Shown: piece by piece, positions 32,869 through 39,940 of the stretch
Layout of the letters: each line of letters begins with the position of its first letter
Position numbering within the stretch: the stretch's first letter is position 1
Source of the DNA: Burkholderiales bacterium
Lineage (GTDB): Bacteria; Pseudomonadota; Gammaproteobacteria; Burkholderiales; Burkholderiaceae_D
DNA length: 39,940 bases
Reading direction: 5' to 3'
NCBI GenBank assembly: GCA_003136595.1
Contig: PLEY01000018.1
Location: 1,918 to 41,857, forward strand
Translations under genes and position numbers: made by a program
Notes under the pieces: generated by a model
Told to the model about the DNA's origin: nothing
Databases searched by the model: none
Seen by the model: only the letters and a program-made list of their open reading frames with translations

Positions 32869-33345
32869 TCAACCGACGGCGTCGACCGGACTGCCGATGA
32901 GATGCTCGCGCAGCGTCTCAAGACGCGCCTTGATGAGCGCGATCTCCTCGGGCGAACAACCGGTCGCGCAGAACACCTGGTAGGGAAGGGCCTGGGCACG
33001 ACGCCTCAGGCTTCGTCCTGTGCCGGTCAGGGACACGATCACCTGCCTCTCGTCGTCCTCGGAGCGTGCCCGGGCCACGAATCCCTGCGCCTCTAGGCGC
33101 TTTAACATGGGCGTGAGCGTTGCGGAATCGAGATACAGGCGCGCGCCGATCTCCGAGACGGTCTGGCGATCGGCCTGCCAGAGCACCAGCATGACGAGGT
33201 ATTGCGGATAGGTGAGGCCCAGCGGCTCGAGCAGCGGGCGATACGCCTGGGTCATCTTCAGCGCCGTCGAGTGCAGCGCGAAGCAGAGCTGGTCCTCGAG
33301 TCGCAGCGAGAGCGGCGCGTTGGCTTCCGGGGCTGCGGTTTTCAT
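32869..33345 (-). CDS. ohrR: Organic peroxide-sensing MarR-family repressor OhrR
   Basis: The 158-aa protein has the OhrR hallmark [22 protein letters not shown] with peroxidatic Cys21, and the winged helix ([44 protein letters not shown]). Further cysteines at 126 and 130 ([11 protein letters not shown]) match the position of the resolving Cys of two-Cys OhrR such as that of Xanthomonas (22/127; spacing 105 here too). Oxidation by organic peroxides releases it from DNA and induces ohr. It sits directly upstream of ohr, with a dyad operator 22 bp before its own start. Confidence 0.95.
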   Translation of the reverse strand: MKTAAPEANAPLSLRLEDQLCFALHSTALKMTQAYRPLLEPLGLTYPQYLVMLVLWQADRQTVSEIGARLYLDSATLTPMLKRLEAQGFVARARSEDDERQVIVSLTGTGRSLRRRAQALPYQVFCATGCSPEEIALIKARLETLREHLIGSPVDAVG

Positions 33346-33366
33346 GTACCCAGTTTATATCGTACC

Positions 33367-33392
33367 CAATTCAATAGCAAGCTACTTAATTG
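33367..33392 (-). promoter_or_regulatory. OhrR operator and ohrR promoter region
   Basis: A 26-bp dyad of the form CAATT-N3-TAGC-AA-GCTA-N3-AATTG is centred between 33379 and 33380, 35 bp before the ohrR start. Towards the gene, a TATAAA-like -10 (around 33353-33358, minus strand) lies about 17 nt from a GCTTGC that overlaps the dyad. This arrangement fits autorepression by OhrR; its known sites are AT-rich dyads with AATTG-type arms. Confidence 0.7.
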
Positions 33393-33429
33393 TCTGAATT
33401 TGCGGACGGCGCGCGCGCCGGCCACACAC

Positions 33430-34374
33430 CTAGACCTCCAGGAGATCGCGCCCGACGATGATCTCGCCGGCGAAATAGGGACGGACCGCGTCGAGCCAGA
33501 CCGCATCCTCAAGATACGGGTAGCCTCCAGGGACGAAATGCGAGAGCACCAGCGTTCTGACGCCCGCCGCGGTCGCGATGCGGCCGACGTCCTCGCAGGA
33601 CGTATGCGCTGCCAGGAGGTGCTCCTTCAGGCGCACGGCATTGGGCTCAGAGGCGATCAGCTTCTCGAGAGACGGCAGATGCATGACCTCGTGCACCAGC
33701 ACGTCCGCGCCCTTGGCGAGCGCCACCAGGTTATCCGAGGGCGCGGTGTCGCCCGAGATCACGATCGAGCGCTCGGCCGTGTCGAAGCGCAAGGCGAAGG
33801 CCGGCACCACGGGCGGATGCTGAACCAGCGCCGCGGTGACCTTGACGCGCTCGTCTTGCATGACCACTCCAGGCGCGCTGATCTCGTGCGGCACGATGAG
33901 GGGCGCAAAGGGCACCCGCCCCTCATCTGCCGTGCGGATCCGGATGTCGTAGTCATTCAACTCCAGGAAGGCTTTTGTCATCTTCGCCAGGGGCGGCGGG
34001 CCCCAGGTGTCGACGGGATGGGTGAGATCCGACTCCCAGGCCAGGAGGAGGAGATTGCCGTAGTCGGCATTGTGGTCTGAATGCTGGTGGGTGATGAAGA
34101 CATCGCGGATGGCAGAGAACTTGACTCCCGCCAGCGCGAGCTGCCGGCCGACGCCGTTGCCACAATCGACGACGTAGGCGACCCCGTCGACCAGGATCAC
34201 CTGGGCCGGTGCCGAGCGGTTCTTCTTCGGGGTGGGACCGCCACCGGTGCCAAGGAGGATGAGCCGCGTATGGCGCGAGGGCAGCTGCGCGCGCGCGCGA
34301 TTCCAGGTTGCCGACAAGGCCAGAGAACTGAGGGCCGAACCCAGGACGAGCCGGCGGCGCATGCTATCGATCAT
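33430..34374 (-). CDS. Tat-exported metallo-beta-lactamase-fold hydrolase
   Basis: The 314-aa protein begins with a twin-arginine-type signal (MIDSMRRRLVLGSALSSLALS, Ala-X-Ala cleavage at ARAQ). The fold is a metallo-beta-lactamase of the RNase Z/arylsulfatase-like group: LILLGTGGGPTPKKNRS, metal motif FITHQHSDHNADYGN (HxHxDH), VISGDTAPSDNL (Asp ligand), LVHEVMHLP, and a late His in LVLSHFVPGG. All metal ligands are present. It is the last gene of the cupin/PheC-like/GNAT operon, 63 bp after the GNAT stop. The physiological substrate is unknown; a lactone or cyclic ester is possible. Confidence 0.88.
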   Translation of the reverse strand: MIDSMRRRLVLGSALSSLALSATWNRARAQLPSRHTRLILLGTGGGPTPKKNRSAPAQVILVDGVAYVVDCGNGVGRQLALAGVKFSAIRDVFITHQHSDHNADYGNLLLLAWESDLTHPVDTWGPPPLAKMTKAFLELNDYDIRIRTADEGRVPFAPLIVPHEISAPGVVMQDERVKVTAALVQHPPVVPAFALRFDTAERSIVISGDTAPSDNLVALAKGADVLVHEVMHLPSLEKLIASEPNAVRLKEHLLAAHTSCEDVGRIATAAGVRTLVLSHFVPGGYPYLEDAVWLDAVRPYFAGEIIVGRDLLEV

Positions 34375-34437
34375 CGGTCTTCTCTTTCTCGCCCAGGACT
34401 ACGGGCAGATGGACGGCGCCCCGTCGGACGCACGCGG

Positions 34438-34887
34438 TCACTGCGGTACGGGGAGCGTGGTCCGGTGGGCGAGCATGCTCAGCTCGACGCCGGCACGCCG
34501 GAACGTCTGGCGCGAGTCGGGCTCGGCAGCCATGCCCAGGCGCGCGTAGAAACCACCCACGCGCCGGTGCTCGCACAACAGCCGGGGCATGACGCACGCA
34601 AAGCCGCCGGCCTGAAGCCCGGCGTTAGCCCCTTCCCCAAGGAGGCGCCCAACCTCCCGGCCCCAGCAAGCTGCCAGGACATGGAGTGCCGGGATCTCGG
34701 GGCTGCCACGCTCGCACGCTGGCGCCCACATCCTCGCCCAGATCCGGGCGCACATCCCGGCCCGCTCGCAGACCAAGAGCAATGCGCGATACGCCACCGG
34801 GAGCGGGCTTGCATCCGCGCCCTGTCCGGACGCCACATGGACTTCGGCCAGCGCCATGGCATCGGCGTCCTGCGCTAGCGCAGCCAT
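34438..34887 (-). CDS. Probable GNAT-family acetyltransferase
   Basis: The 149-aa frame overlaps the end of the PheC-like gene by 13 bases. The pattern fits GNAT: a strand with VAYRALLLVCERAGMCARIW, then IPALHVLAACWGREVGRLLGEG where the acetyl-CoA loop (V..xxR/QxxGxG/A) is expected, and a terminal GGFYARLGMAAEPDSRQTFRRAGVELSMLA resembling the GNAT FYxxxGF region. The acetyl-CoA loop is weak (GREVGR), so the enzyme may be divergent or inactive. It has no signal peptide, unlike its neighbours. Alternative: a non-coding frame. Stop-start overlap and codon use make it likely real. Confidence 0.55.
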   Translation of the reverse strand: MAALAQDADAMALAEVHVASGQGADASPLPVAYRALLLVCERAGMCARIWARMWAPACERGSPEIPALHVLAACWGREVGRLLGEGANAGLQAGGFACVMPRLLCEHRRVGGFYARLGMAAEPDSRQTFRRAGVELSMLAHRTTLPVPQ

Positions 34888-35681
34888 GCACCCTCGGTCG
34901 CATCAAGGGTGCCGTTACTTTGCTCCAGATGCAGCCATTGATCGACGTAGTCCTTGAAGGCCGCATCGCCCTGTGGCACGAGGTAGGCCTTCTCCCCGTA
35001 CTGCAGCGGCCGGTCCAGATGCACCGGACAAAGTTCGGCATGGAGCTTGTGCTGCAGGAGCGTTTCCGAGTGGTCGGTGATCATGACGTCGGCGCGCCCG
35101 GCGATGATCTCAGCAAACACCGACAGGTTGTCGGTATGCACGTGCAGCTGGGCATTCTTCAGATGCGTGCGCGCGAAGCGCTCGTTGGTCCCGCCCGGGT
35201 TCTCGATGACCCGCACCCCGGGCTCATCGATGGCGGAAAGCGAATCGAAACGGGCTGCATCGGTACAGCGGGCGATCGCCCACTTGCCATCGACCAGATA
35301 TGGGCTCGAGAACGCTGCCTGCTTTTGGCGCTCGAGGGACACCGAGATGCCCCCGGCGGCCAGCTCGCATTTGCCCGCCTGGAAATCCTGGATCAGGTGC
35401 GGCCAGCTGGTCGCGACGTACTGAACCTGGGCGCCCAGCGCCTGGGCAAGGCGCCCGACGAGCTCGATGTCCAGGCCTTCATACGAGCCGTCGTCCCGCA
35501 AGAACGAGAAGGGGCGGTAGTCCCCGGTGGTGCAGACCCTAAGGGTGTGGCTCGTCAACACCCTGTCGAGGACGGACTCGGCACCTGCAGCCCATCCCGG
35601 TGCCGTGCCGAAGGCACACGCGAGCATCAGGACCGATGCGCTTAGCGCGGAGCACAGGGTCCGGACGCACCGGGCCCTCAT
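34875..35681 (-). CDS. pheC: Cyclohexadienyl dehydratase-like periplasmic protein (PheC type)
   Basis: The 268-aa protein has a signal peptide (CSALSASVLMLACAFGTAPGWA) and a periplasmic binding-protein fold. It follows the Pseudomonas PheC pattern closely: LRVCTTGDYRPFSFLRDDGSYEGLDIELVGRLA, TSWPHLIQDFQAGKCELAAGGISVSLERQK, ENPGGTNERFAR, VMITDHSETLLQHKLHAELCPVH, YLVPQGDAAFKDYVDQWL. The Glu in TDHSET matches the catalytic Glu of PheC. PheC makes phenylpyruvate from prephenate, or phenylalanine from arogenate, in the periplasm. Without a permease or ATPase gene nearby it is unlikely to be a transporter component. Its ATG overlaps the cupin stop (ATGA). Confidence 0.82.
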   Translation of the reverse strand: MRARCVRTLCSALSASVLMLACAFGTAPGWAAGAESVLDRVLTSHTLRVCTTGDYRPFSFLRDDGSYEGLDIELVGRLAQALGAQVQYVATSWPHLIQDFQAGKCELAAGGISVSLERQKQAAFSSPYLVDGKWAIARCTDAARFDSLSAIDEPGVRVIENPGGTNERFARTHLKNAQLHVHTDNLSVFAEIIAGRADVMITDHSETLLQHKLHAELCPVHLDRPLQYGEKAYLVPQGDAAFKDYVDQWLHLEQSNGTLDATEGAWLR

Positions 35682-36124
35682 GGTGCCGGCGTTGCGAGCG
35701 GCTGTCCCTTCTCGACGACGTAGACGCCGACCAGTTTCATCGGCTGCGAGCCGGTATTGCGTGCATCGTGTTTGACGCCTGCAGGCACGACGAAGGCATC
35801 GCCGGCCTTGACCACCTGCGGAGGCTTGCCCTCTACGAGCAGTTCACCCTCGCCCTCCAGGACGTAGCTGACCTCGTCACCCGGATGGGTGTGGCGCCCG
35901 GCGATCACGCCCGGCCCGATCTCGACGCGCGCGACCACGGCCTCCCGTCCTGGCACCGAAACATCGGCGCGCTGCACGATGGTGCGCTGCAACCCCGGAT
36001 TCTGCGCATACAGGATGCCAGCGGAGAACGCGCCGGCGACGACGGCTGCATGCAATCCCCGTCGTCCCCACCGCCCCCACGCTCCTGGTCCTCCCCACTG
36101 CGCCCATTTCTCGATTGGTTTCAT
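35678..36124 (-). CDS. Exported cupin-domain protein
   Basis: The 148-aa protein starts with a Trp/Gly-rich polar stretch, then a hydrophobic helix (LHAAVVAGAFSAGILYA) that is a signal peptide or anchor. The cupin barrel follows, with the two motifs: GVIAGRHTHPGDEVSYVLEGEGELLVEG (metal ligands His, His, Glu) and GDAFVVPAGVKHDARNTG (His). It can bind a metal and act as a dioxygenase, isomerase or sensor, probably in the periplasm. It is the first gene of the operon with the PheC-like, GNAT and MBL genes, coupled by ATGA to pheC. The upstream 297 bp are divergent to an SDR gene. Confidence 0.88.
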   Translation of the reverse strand: MKPIEKWAQWGGPGAWGRWGRRGLHAAVVAGAFSAGILYAQNPGLQRTIVQRADVSVPGREAVVARVEIGPGVIAGRHTHPGDEVSYVLEGEGELLVEGKPPQVVKAGDAFVVPAGVKHDARNTGSQPMKLVGVYVVEKGQPLATPAP

Positions 36125-36421
36125 GATTCCGGTCTCCTCTTCAGGTTCGTCTTCTGTACGTGCTGCAGCGCGGTCAGCCGCGCGCCACGCTGTTCAGGCC
36201 GGGCTACACCCTTCGGCCGAGTGCGAGCTTAGCACTGCGCGCCGCCCCTGAGGAAACGGGGTGCACGAGTCACCCAGGCTCGGGGGTGGCAGAGGCGCAC
36301 CGGTATGCCCTTCGACACTGGGTGCTGGGCGATGATAACCTCATGCCGTGGACTTCATGAATTGAACCTGACGGAGAAGCGGTGCCGGCGGCGCTCGGTC
36401 CGAACAGGCGGGGGCAGACAG

Positions 36422-37150
36422 ATGACCGATGACAAGGCGGTGTTGGTGGTCGGCGCGGGCGACGCCACCGGCGGCGCGATCGCAAGGCGCTTTGCGCGTG
36501 CCGGCTATATCGCCTGCGTGACGCGCCGTGATGCAGCACGGCTTGGCGATCTGGTGGCGAGCATCGAGGCCGAGGGAGGTGCGGCCCACCCGTTTGGCTC
36601 GGACGCGCGCGAGGAACAGCAGGTCGTCGAACTGTTCGAGAAGATCGAGACCGACATCGCGCCCCTTGAGGTGGTGGTGTTCAACATCGGCGCGAACGTG
36701 CGTTTTCCGATCCGCGAGACCACGGCGCGCGTGTATCGCAAGGTCTGGGAGATGGCGGCCTTTGCCGGTTTTCTTGTCGGTCGCGAGGCGGCGCGCGTGA
36801 TGGTGCCGCGTGGGCACGGCTCGATCTTCTTCACCGGGGCGACCGCGAGCCTGCGGGGTCGCGAGGGCTTTGCCGCCTTCGCCGGCGCCAAGCATGCCCT
36901 GCGGGCGCTTGCGCAGAGCATGGCGCGCGAACTCGGTCCGCAGGGGATCCACGTGGTCCACCCGGTGATCGACGGCGCGATCGACACCGCCTGGATCAAG
37001 GAGAATTTCCCGGAACGCTATGCCCTCAAGGACCAGGACGGCATTCTCGAGCCCGACGCCATCGCCGAGGCCTACTGGCAGCTGCACGCCCAGGCCCGCT
37101 GCGCCTGGACGCACGAACTGGATCTGCGCCCCTGGAGCGAGAACTGGTAG
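36422..37150 (+). CDS. SDR-family oxidoreductase lacking the catalytic Tyr
   Basis: The 242-aa protein has the Rossmann nucleotide loop VVGAGDATGGAIARRFARAG, the NIGAN segment (NxG) near 88-92, and FFTGATASL where the catalytic Ser region lies. The YxxxK motif is changed to FAGAK (Phe153, Lys157), followed by HALRALAQSMARELGPQGIHVVHP. An FAGAK motif occurs in a subfamily of SDRs, so the enzyme may use another acid or have another reaction. The start is ATG 36422; GGGGG is upstream. It is followed by the kappa-GST-like isomerase gene at 51 bp. A weak promoter TTCGAC-16-TGATAA lies at 36311-36338. Confidence 0.88.
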   Translation: MTDDKAVLVVGAGDATGGAIARRFARAGYIACVTRRDAARLGDLVASIEAEGGAAHPFGSDAREEQQVVELFEKIETDIAPLEVVVFNIGANVRFPIRETTARVYRKVWEMAAFAGFLVGREAARVMVPRGHGSIFFTGATASLRGREGFAAFAGAKHALRALAQSMARELGPQGIHVVHPVIDGAIDTAWIKENFPERYALKDQDGILEPDAIAEAYWQLHAQARCAWTHELDLRPWSENW

Positions 37151-37201
37151 CAAGAGGGCCTGGCCCCGAACCGACCACCCGTCCTGAACGCGGAGACCGC
37201 C

Positions 37202-37795
37202 ATGCAGAAAACCGTCGAATTCCTCTTCGATTTCGGCAGCCCGTATACCTATCTCGCCTACCATGAGGTCAGACGCATCGCCCAGGCGCAGGATGCCTTG
37301 CTGGTGTGGACCCCGATGCTCTTGGGCGGAGTGTTCCAGGCAACCGGCAACCACAGCCCCGCGCAGGTGCCTGCCAAGGGTGCCTGGATGCAGGGTGACT
37401 TAAGGCGCTGGGCGGCGCGCTTTGGCGTGGTGTTCCGGGACAATCCCCACTTCCCGATCAACACCCTCACCCTCATGCGTGGCGCGGTCGGCTACCAGGC
37501 GCTGGGCGGGCGCTTTCTCGATTACGTCGAACTGGCGTTCCGGGGGATGTGGGTGGATGCCGAAAACCTGGGCGATCCGGCAGTCCTCGCCGCAGTGCTG
37601 GCACGCGCGGGCTTTGCGCCCGAGGAGTTTCAGGCCATGGTCGCCGACCCGGCCGTCAAGGCGCGCTTGAAGGAGAACACCGACGCCGCGATTGCGCGGG
37701 GCGTGTTCGGCGCACCCAGCTTCATTGTCGACGGGCAACTCTACTGGGGCCAGGACCGGCTCAGCTTCGTCGAGGAGGCGTTGGCCAGCGCCTAG
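37202..37795 (+). CDS. 2-hydroxychromene-2-carboxylate isomerase family protein (DsbA-like, kappa GST)
   Basis: The 197-aa protein has the thioredoxin-like DsbA/kappa-GST fold without CxxC: VEFLFDFGSPYTYLAY with the active Ser, VWTPMLLGGVFQATGN, PAKGAWMQGDLRRWAARFGV, and RGVFGAPSFIVDGQLYWGQDRLSFVEEAL. The family includes the glutathione-dependent NahD isomerase of naphthalene degradation; most members are generic. It lies immediately downstream of the SDR and convergent with paaK. Together they suggest an aromatic or xenobiotic catabolic setting. GGAGAC lies just before the ATG. Confidence 0.92.
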   Translation: MQKTVEFLFDFGSPYTYLAYHEVRRIAQAQDALLVWTPMLLGGVFQATGNHSPAQVPAKGAWMQGDLRRWAARFGVVFRDNPHFPINTLTLMRGAVGYQALGGRFLDYVELAFRGMWVDAENLGDPAVLAAVLARAGFAPEEFQAMVADPAVKARLKENTDAAIARGVFGAPSFIVDGQLYWGQDRLSFVEEALASA

Positions 37796-37819
37796 GCAGG
37801 GTACGCGGCGGCCACGACC

Positions 37820-39142
37820 CTACCGGCGGGTGCGCCGGTCGAGCACGCGGCGCGCCTTGCCCACCGCGGTGCGCTCGATGCCGCCGGGCGCGACCGGCGT
37901 CACCGTGGCGCTCACGCCGATGTACGATTTCACGTGATGCTGCAGTTCCCGCGCGAGCGCCACGCGCTCGGACTCCGCCAGCCCGCTCCAGGCCTCAGGG
38001 CGCACCTCGACCACGATCTCCAGCGCATCCAGCAGACCCTCCCGGGTGACGATCAGCTGATAGTGCGGTGCGAGCCTTGGCGTGCGCAGGATCAGGTCCT
38101 CGACCTGGGTGGGAAAGAGGTTGACCCCGCGGATGATGAGCATGTCATCCGAGCGCCCGGTGATCTTGTCCATGCGCCGCATCGAGCGGGCCGTGGGCGG
38201 CAGCAGCCGTGTCAGGTCGCGCGTGCGATAACGGATCACGGGCAGGGCCTCCTTGGTCAGGGAGGTGAAAACCAGCTCGCCCTCTGCGCCATCGGGCAGT
38301 ACGCGACCGGTGTCGGGATCGATGATCTCAGGATAGAAGTGGTCCTCCCAGATGACAGGACCATCCTTGGTCTCCACGCACTCGCTGGCAACGCCTGGAC
38401 CCATCACCTCCGAGAGGCCATAGATGTCGACCGCATCCATGCCGCTGGCCTGCTCGATCTCAGAGCGCATCGCATTGGTCCAGGGCTCCGCCCCGAAGAT
38501 GCCGATGCGCAGCGAGCTCGCGCGGGGATCCAGACCCTGCCGCACCATCTCCTCGAGCAGCACCAGCATGTACGAGGGTGTGACCATGATGATGCTGGGC
38601 TTGAAGTCGGCGATCAGCTGCACCTGCTTCTCGGTCTGGCCCCCTGACATCGGGATGACCGTGCAGCCGAGGCGCTCGGCACCGTAGTGGGCGCCGAGGC
38701 CGCCGGTGAACAGTCCGTAACCATAGGCGATGTGGATCATGTCCCCGGCGCGCCCGCCCGCCGCACGGATCGAGCGCGCGACGAGCCCCGCCCATACATC
38801 AAGATCGGCCGCGGTGTAGCCGACCACGGTCGGCTTGCCGGTCGTGCCGCTCGAGGCATGGATGCGCAGCACCTGCTCGCGCGGCACGGCGAACAGGCCA
38901 AACGGATAGTTGTCGCGCAGATCGCTCTTCGTGAGCAGCGGAAAGTGCGCGAGGTCCGAGAGCTCCTTGAGCGCGTCCGGATGGACACCGGCCGCATCGA
39001 AGCTGCGCCGGTAGTGGGGCACGTTCTCATAGGCGCGCTTAAGCGAGGTGCGCAGCCGCTCAAGTTGCAGCGCTGCCAGTTCGTCGCGGCTGGCCGTCTC
39101 GATCGGCTCGAGTCGCGCAGGGGTGCCGGTGGGATTGAGCAT
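37820..39142 (-). CDS. paaK: Phenylacetate-CoA ligase PaaK
   Basis: The 440-aa protein is a full PaaK. Motifs in order: HFPLLTKSDLRDNYPFGLFAV, P-loop IHASSGTTGKPTVVGYT, IHIAYGYGLFTGGLGAHYG, FGAEPW, DIYGLSEVMGPGVASE, RTRDLTRLL, GRSDDMLIIRGVNLFPTQVED and a C-terminal GKARRV carrying the catalytic Lys. It activates phenylacetate with ATP and CoA in the cytosol, the entry reaction of the aerobic hybrid pathway. GGAG lies nine bases upstream of ATG 39142. It follows paaI by 50 bp on the same strand and is the last gene of the visible operon. Confidence 0.97.
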   Translation of the reverse strand: MLNPTGTPARLEPIETASRDELAALQLERLRTSLKRAYENVPHYRRSFDAAGVHPDALKELSDLAHFPLLTKSDLRDNYPFGLFAVPREQVLRIHASSGTTGKPTVVGYTAADLDVWAGLVARSIRAAGGRAGDMIHIAYGYGLFTGGLGAHYGAERLGCTVIPMSGGQTEKQVQLIADFKPSIIMVTPSYMLVLLEEMVRQGLDPRASSLRIGIFGAEPWTNAMRSEIEQASGMDAVDIYGLSEVMGPGVASECVETKDGPVIWEDHFYPEIIDPDTGRVLPDGAEGELVFTSLTKEALPVIRYRTRDLTRLLPPTARSMRRMDKITGRSDDMLIIRGVNLFPTQVEDLILRTPRLAPHYQLIVTREGLLDALEIVVEVRPEAWSGLAESERVALARELQHHVKSYIGVSATVTPVAPGGIERTAVGKARRVLDRRTRR

Positions 39143-39192
39143 GGGGGTTGTCTCCTTCTGTCCTCGATGGTGCACAGCGCAGCGGGCCCCGG

Positions 39193-39669
39193 CTAGGCGG
39201 CAAGCCCCGTGCTGCCGGGATCGATCACGGTACCCGCGATGCGGTGCGACTTGCCCCTGAAGAGGGCGATCCGCTGTCCGTCCGCGCGCGTCACGACGAT
39301 GTCATACACGCCGGTGCGCCCGGCCAGGGCCTGTTCGGTAGCCAGCGCGGTCAAAACGTCCCCTTCGGCGGCCGGCGCGAGAAAGTCAATCATGCAGGCA
39401 GCCGCCACGGTGTTCTGGTTGTGGCTGTTGCAGGCGAAGGCAAAGCAGCTGTCGGCGAGGGTGAAGATGAAGCCGCCGTGACAGATGGCATGGCCGTTGA
39501 GCATGTCGCCACGCACCCGCATCGACAGCCGCGCGCTGCCGGGTCCGATGGCCTCGATCTGGATCCCCAGCATCTGCGTGGCGCGGTCACGGGCGTACAT
39601 CGCCGCGCCCACCGCCCGGGCCAGCGCACCCGGATCGCCTGACGGATCCACCACCTCATCCTTAGCCAA
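39193..39669 (-). CDS. paaI: Hydroxyphenylacetyl-CoA thioesterase PaaI
   Basis: The protein is a hotdog-fold thioesterase with the PaaI signature NGHAICHGGFIFTLADSCFAFACNS (catalytic Asp in LAD), followed by IDFLAPAAEGDVLTA and VYDIVVTRADGQRIALFRG. PaaI hydrolyses dead-end CoA esters from the phenylacetate pathway and so rescues free CoA. The TTG at 39669 is preferred, because AGGAG lies six bases before it, giving 158 aa; the frame opens further to 39708. It sits between paaE and paaK on the same strand. Confidence 0.93.
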   Translation of the reverse strand: MAKDEVVDPSGDPGALARAVGAAMYARDRATQMLGIQIEAIGPGSARLSMRVRGDMLNGHAICHGGFIFTLADSCFAFACNSHNQNTVAAACMIDFLAPAAEGDVLTALATEQALAGRTGVYDIVVTRADGQRIALFRGKSHRIAGTVIDPGSTGLAA

Positions 39670-39735
39670 TGCACTCTCCTCTCGAGGCGCAGGGCGCCCG
39701 TGGCCCACAGCAACGCCGGTTCTGCGCTCGCGCGC

Positions 39736-39940
39736 CTAGGTCTCGCAATCGAAATCGAGGACCAGCTGGTCGGAGACCGGATAACTCTGGCAGGCCAGCA
39801 CGAACCCCCGCTCGAGTTCATAGTCCTCGAGCGCGAAATTCGCGTCCATGTCGAGTTCGCCTGCGAGTCGCTTGCAGCGGCAGGTCGAGCACACGCCGGC
39901 CTTGCAGGAATAGGGCAGCTCGATGCCCTGGGCGAGCGCC
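39736..39940 (-). CDS. paaE: PaaE, C-terminal part (phenylacetyl-CoA epoxidase reductase), truncated by window
   Basis: Only the last 67 residues are in the window. They form a plant-type [2Fe-2S] ferredoxin end: LPYSCKAGVCSTCRCKRL with cysteines in the C-x4-C-x2-C spacing, and the distal Cys in GFVLACQSYPVS, ending LDFDCET. The position ahead of paaI and paaK identifies it as PaaE, the NADPH reductase that feeds electrons to the PaaABC(D) epoxidase. The flavin and NADPH domains, and presumably paaABCD, lie beyond the right edge. Confidence 0.9.
   Translation of the reverse strand, partial: ALAQGIELPYSCKAGVCSTCRCKRLAGELDMDANFALEDYELERGFVLACQSYPVSDQLVLDFDCET

Noticed and set aside
32865-32873. 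GATATCAAC resembling the MarR operator at the ohrR stop
   Set aside because: Only 9 of the 12 bases of the palindrome form a run, the left arm is broken, and it overlaps the end of a coding sequence; likely chance.
34081-34878. 265-aa plus-strand open frame
   Set aside because: Antisense across the MBL and GNAT genes; composition-driven.

Overview
The window is high-GC bacterial chromosome with dense, short-spaced genes. The gene content points to a betaproteobacterium (Burkholderiales or Rhodocyclales): a paired DUF2844/DUF3443 locus, a HiPIP, DUF4124 and SYLF lipoproteins, CbpM/CbpA, OhrR/Ohr, an aerobic phenylacetate cluster and several c-di-GMP proteins. The genus cannot be fixed from this sequence alone. 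There are no rRNA or tRNA genes, no prophage and no CRISPR array. The only trace of a mobile element is a decayed TnpB-like fragment near 18.4-18.8 kb.

Layout. (1) 1-4.6 kb, minus strand: a MarR regulator heads a drug or stress operon (small membrane protein, MATE exporter, NmrA-type NAD(P)-binding protein, 7-TM protein). Identical GTTGATATCAAC palindromes lie before marR and before the rest of the operon. (2) 5-8.6 kb: creB-creC-creD, with a cre-tag (TTCAC-N6-TTCAC) before creD. (3) 8.6-12 kb: gene-poor, with a small helical protein and a stand-alone EAL phosphodiesterase. (4) 12-13.1 kb: divergent HxlR regulator and azoreductase. (5) 13.3-17.6 kb: small envelope proteins, the DUF2844/DUF3443 pair, a YiaA/B protein and a HiPIP. 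(6) 17.6-19 kb: short tandem repeats, a hypothetical gene and the TnpB relic. (7) 19-26.4 kb: a FecR-domain exported protein, an acyl-CoA ligase, and a translationally coupled pair of c-di-GMP enzymes (TPR-GGDEF and sensor-PAS-GGDEF-EAL). (8) 26.6-31.2 kb: small exported proteins, a tandem-repeat protein with a clean terminator, and cbpA-cbpM. (9) 31.3-36.1 kb: an exported methyltransferase-like lipoprotein, ohrR-ohr, and a coupled operon cupin/PheC-like/GNAT/metallo-beta-lactamase-fold protein in which three of the four products carry export signals. (10) 36.4-39.9 kb: an SDR, a kappa-GST-like isomerase, and the end of a paa operon (paaE partial, paaI, paaK).

The common theme is sensing and handling of xenobiotic, oxidative and envelope stress. 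Three one-component sensors (MarR, HxlR with an N-terminal Cys, two-Cys OhrR) each sit beside a matching detoxification gene and a visible dyad operator. CreBC adds an envelope-linked two-component system. The aromatic-acid genes at the right edge fit a metabolically versatile soil or water organism. The best candidates for something new are the periplasm-directed cupin/PheC/GNAT/MBL operon and the pepsin-like motif set in the DUF3443 protein.
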